Of a DNA stretch of 6,536 nucleotides, positions 5,506-6,536 are shown one piece after another. A program made the translations under genes and the position numbers. Numbering within the stretch: the first letter of the stretch is position 1; each line of letters begins with the position of its first letter. A model generated the notes under the pieces. It did not search any database. It saw only the letters and a program-made list of their open reading frames with translations, and was not told the DNA's origin. Source of the stretch: Bacteroidota bacterium (GTDB lineage: Bacteria > Bacteroidota > Bacteroidia > Chitinophagales > Chitinophagaceae); the NCBI GenBank assembly GCA_947457085.1, contig CANGUS010000103.1, positions 1 through 6,536 on the forward strand, in the 5' to 3' direction.

Positions 5506-6536
5506 CAATATCAAAATTTTCGGTGCAAGGGTTCATAATTTGAAGAACGTTGATGTGGAAATTCCGGTCAATCAATTGGTGGTGGTAACGGGTGTGAGTG
5601 GCTCTGGCAAGTCGTCGTTGACGATTGATACCTTGTTTGCAGAAGGGCAACGCAGGTATATTGAGAGTTTGAGTTCGTATGCTCGACAGTTTATGAAGAG
5701 CATGCAAAAGCCGGATGTTGACAAAATTGATGGATTGTGTCCTGCCATTGCGATAGAACAAAAAGTGACTGCACGCACACCTCGATCTACCGTGGGTAGC
5801 ATGACGGAAATTATTGATTACTTGCGTTTGTTATTTGCAAAAGCTGGAAGAACCTACTCTCCTATCTCAGGCAACGAAGTAATTAAACAAGAAATTAGTG
5901 ATGTGACTGCGTTTATTCAGTCGCAAAAAGACGGTACTAAATTATTGATGATCGTACCGATTTTAATTTCAGCAGAAAAAAATATTGCGTATTATTTAAA
6001 TGATATTTTACAAAAGGGATTAACTCGTTTATATAATATTGAAACAAATGAATATCTTCAAATTGAAGATGTGCTGGCAGAAGAAAATATAGAAATTGAT
6101 TTTAAGCATACCTATATTTTGATTGATCGATTGGTGGCGAAAAAATTTGAGCCAGATGAATTACATCGAATAGCAGACAGTATTCAAACTGCCTTTGATG
6201 AAACCAATGGAGATGTGTATTTATGGATAGAAGGAAAAGAATTGGTTCATTTTTGCAATCGGTTTGAATTGGATGGCATGCGCTTTGAAGAACCTACGCC
6301 CAACTTTTTCTCGAGTAATAATCCATATGGAGCGTGTGAGGTTTGTGAAGGATATGGACAAGTATTGGGCATTGATTCAAACTTAGTTATTCCTAATAAA
6401 AACTTATCTGTTTTTGAAGGCGCGGTGGCTTGTTGGAGCGGCGATAAAATGAAAGAATGGCAACATGAATTTTTGCGCAGCACCAAAAATAATTTTCCCC
6501 CTCATCAACCGTATAATAAATTAACGAAAGCAGAAA
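5489..6536 (+). CDS. uvrA: UvrABC excinuclease subunit A (3' part outside window)
   Basis: UvrA is the DNA damage sensor of nucleotide excision repair, a dimeric ABC-type ATPase that loads UvrB. The 349 visible codons are its N-terminal third. IFGARVHNLKNVDVEIP (10-26) is the classic start of UvrA, followed by the Walker A motif GVSGSGKS (35-42) and the UvrA signature AEGQRRYIESLSSYARQFM (51-69). DGLCPAIAIEQKVT and PRSTVGSMTEIIDYLRLLFA (99-118) complete the first nucleotide-binding part. The UvrB-binding/insertion region follows, and GACEVCEGYG (281-290) supplies the first CXXC of the zinc module; its partner cysteines would lie past the window end. YSPISG (123-128) stands where some UvrA proteins have CPxCG, which I recall as common in Bacteroidota. 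The signature ABC loop and Walker B are not visible. ATG 5489 is chosen because homology begins within ten codons; no in-frame upstream ATG suits better. A TACCTTGC sequence (5475-5482) resembles a -7 box but lacks a TTTG partner. Confidence 0.96.
   Translation, partial: MSANNNNIKIFGARVHNLKNVDVEIPVNQLVVVTGVSGSGKSSLTIDTLFAEGQRRYIESLSSYARQFMKSMQKPDVDKIDGLCPAIAIEQKVTARTPRSTVGSMTEIIDYLRLLFAKAGRTYSPISGNEVIKQEISDVTAFIQSQKDGTKLLMIVPILISAEKNIAYYLNDILQKGLTRLYNIETNEYLQIEDVLAEENIEIDFKHTYILIDRLVAKKFEPDELHRIADSIQTAFDETNGDVYLWIEGKELVHFCNRFELDGMRFEEPTPNFFSSNNPYGACEVCEGYGQVLGIDSNLVIPNKNLSVFEGAVACWSGDKMKEWQHEFLRSTKNNFPPHQPYNKLTKAE

Noticed and set aside
975..6536. mutL and uvrA as a repair operon or island
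   Set aside because: They are 2.7 kb apart with two genes on the opposite strand between them and appear to have separate upstream signals, so there is no operon.

Overview
The window looks like chromosomal DNA of a Bacteroidota bacterium, probably of the Chitinophagales/Sphingobacteriales type. It is AT-rich. One gene ends in a type IX secretion (T9SS) type A sorting domain, genes are preceded by the Bacteroidota sigma signature (TTTG, about 19-20 bases, TAnnTTTG), start codons mostly lack Shine-Dalgarno sequences, and the MutL and UvrA proteins read as Bacteroidota-like. The species assignment is inference.

Layout: (1) 1-824, minus strand, the N-terminal 274 residues of a lipoprotein joining a cytochrome c-like domain with a CX4CH haem motif to a beta-propeller. 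(2) 825-974, a divergent intergenic region with a promoter for each side; the mutL promoter almost touches the mutL start codon. (3) 975-2813, plus strand, complete mutL. (4) 2814-3164, minus strand, a small Xre/Cro-type helix-turn-helix protein whose stop codon directly abuts that of mutL. (5) 3165-3647, a 480-base stretch without a convincing gene; it holds the regulator's promoter, a 21-bp tandem repeat and a hairpin element. (6) 3648-5210, minus strand, a 520-residue secreted beta-propeller-like protein with a T9SS sorting domain. (7) 5211-5488, a divergent region with a perfect 14-bp stem palindrome, a second hairpin and a strong AGGAGG before a 12-codon ORF. (8) 5489-window end, plus strand, the first 349 codons of uvrA.

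Two DNA repair genes (mutL for mismatch repair, uvrA for nucleotide excision repair) lie on the plus strand, but two oppositely oriented genes separate them, so they are not an operon. The two exported proteins (the lipoprotein cytochrome and the T9SS cargo) are on the minus strand and have no visible functional link to each other or to repair. Nothing here is a recognisable defence system, phage or transposon. The most unusual signal is a dispersed palindromic repeat that brackets the T9SS cargo gene (about 3592-3636 and 5288-5417).
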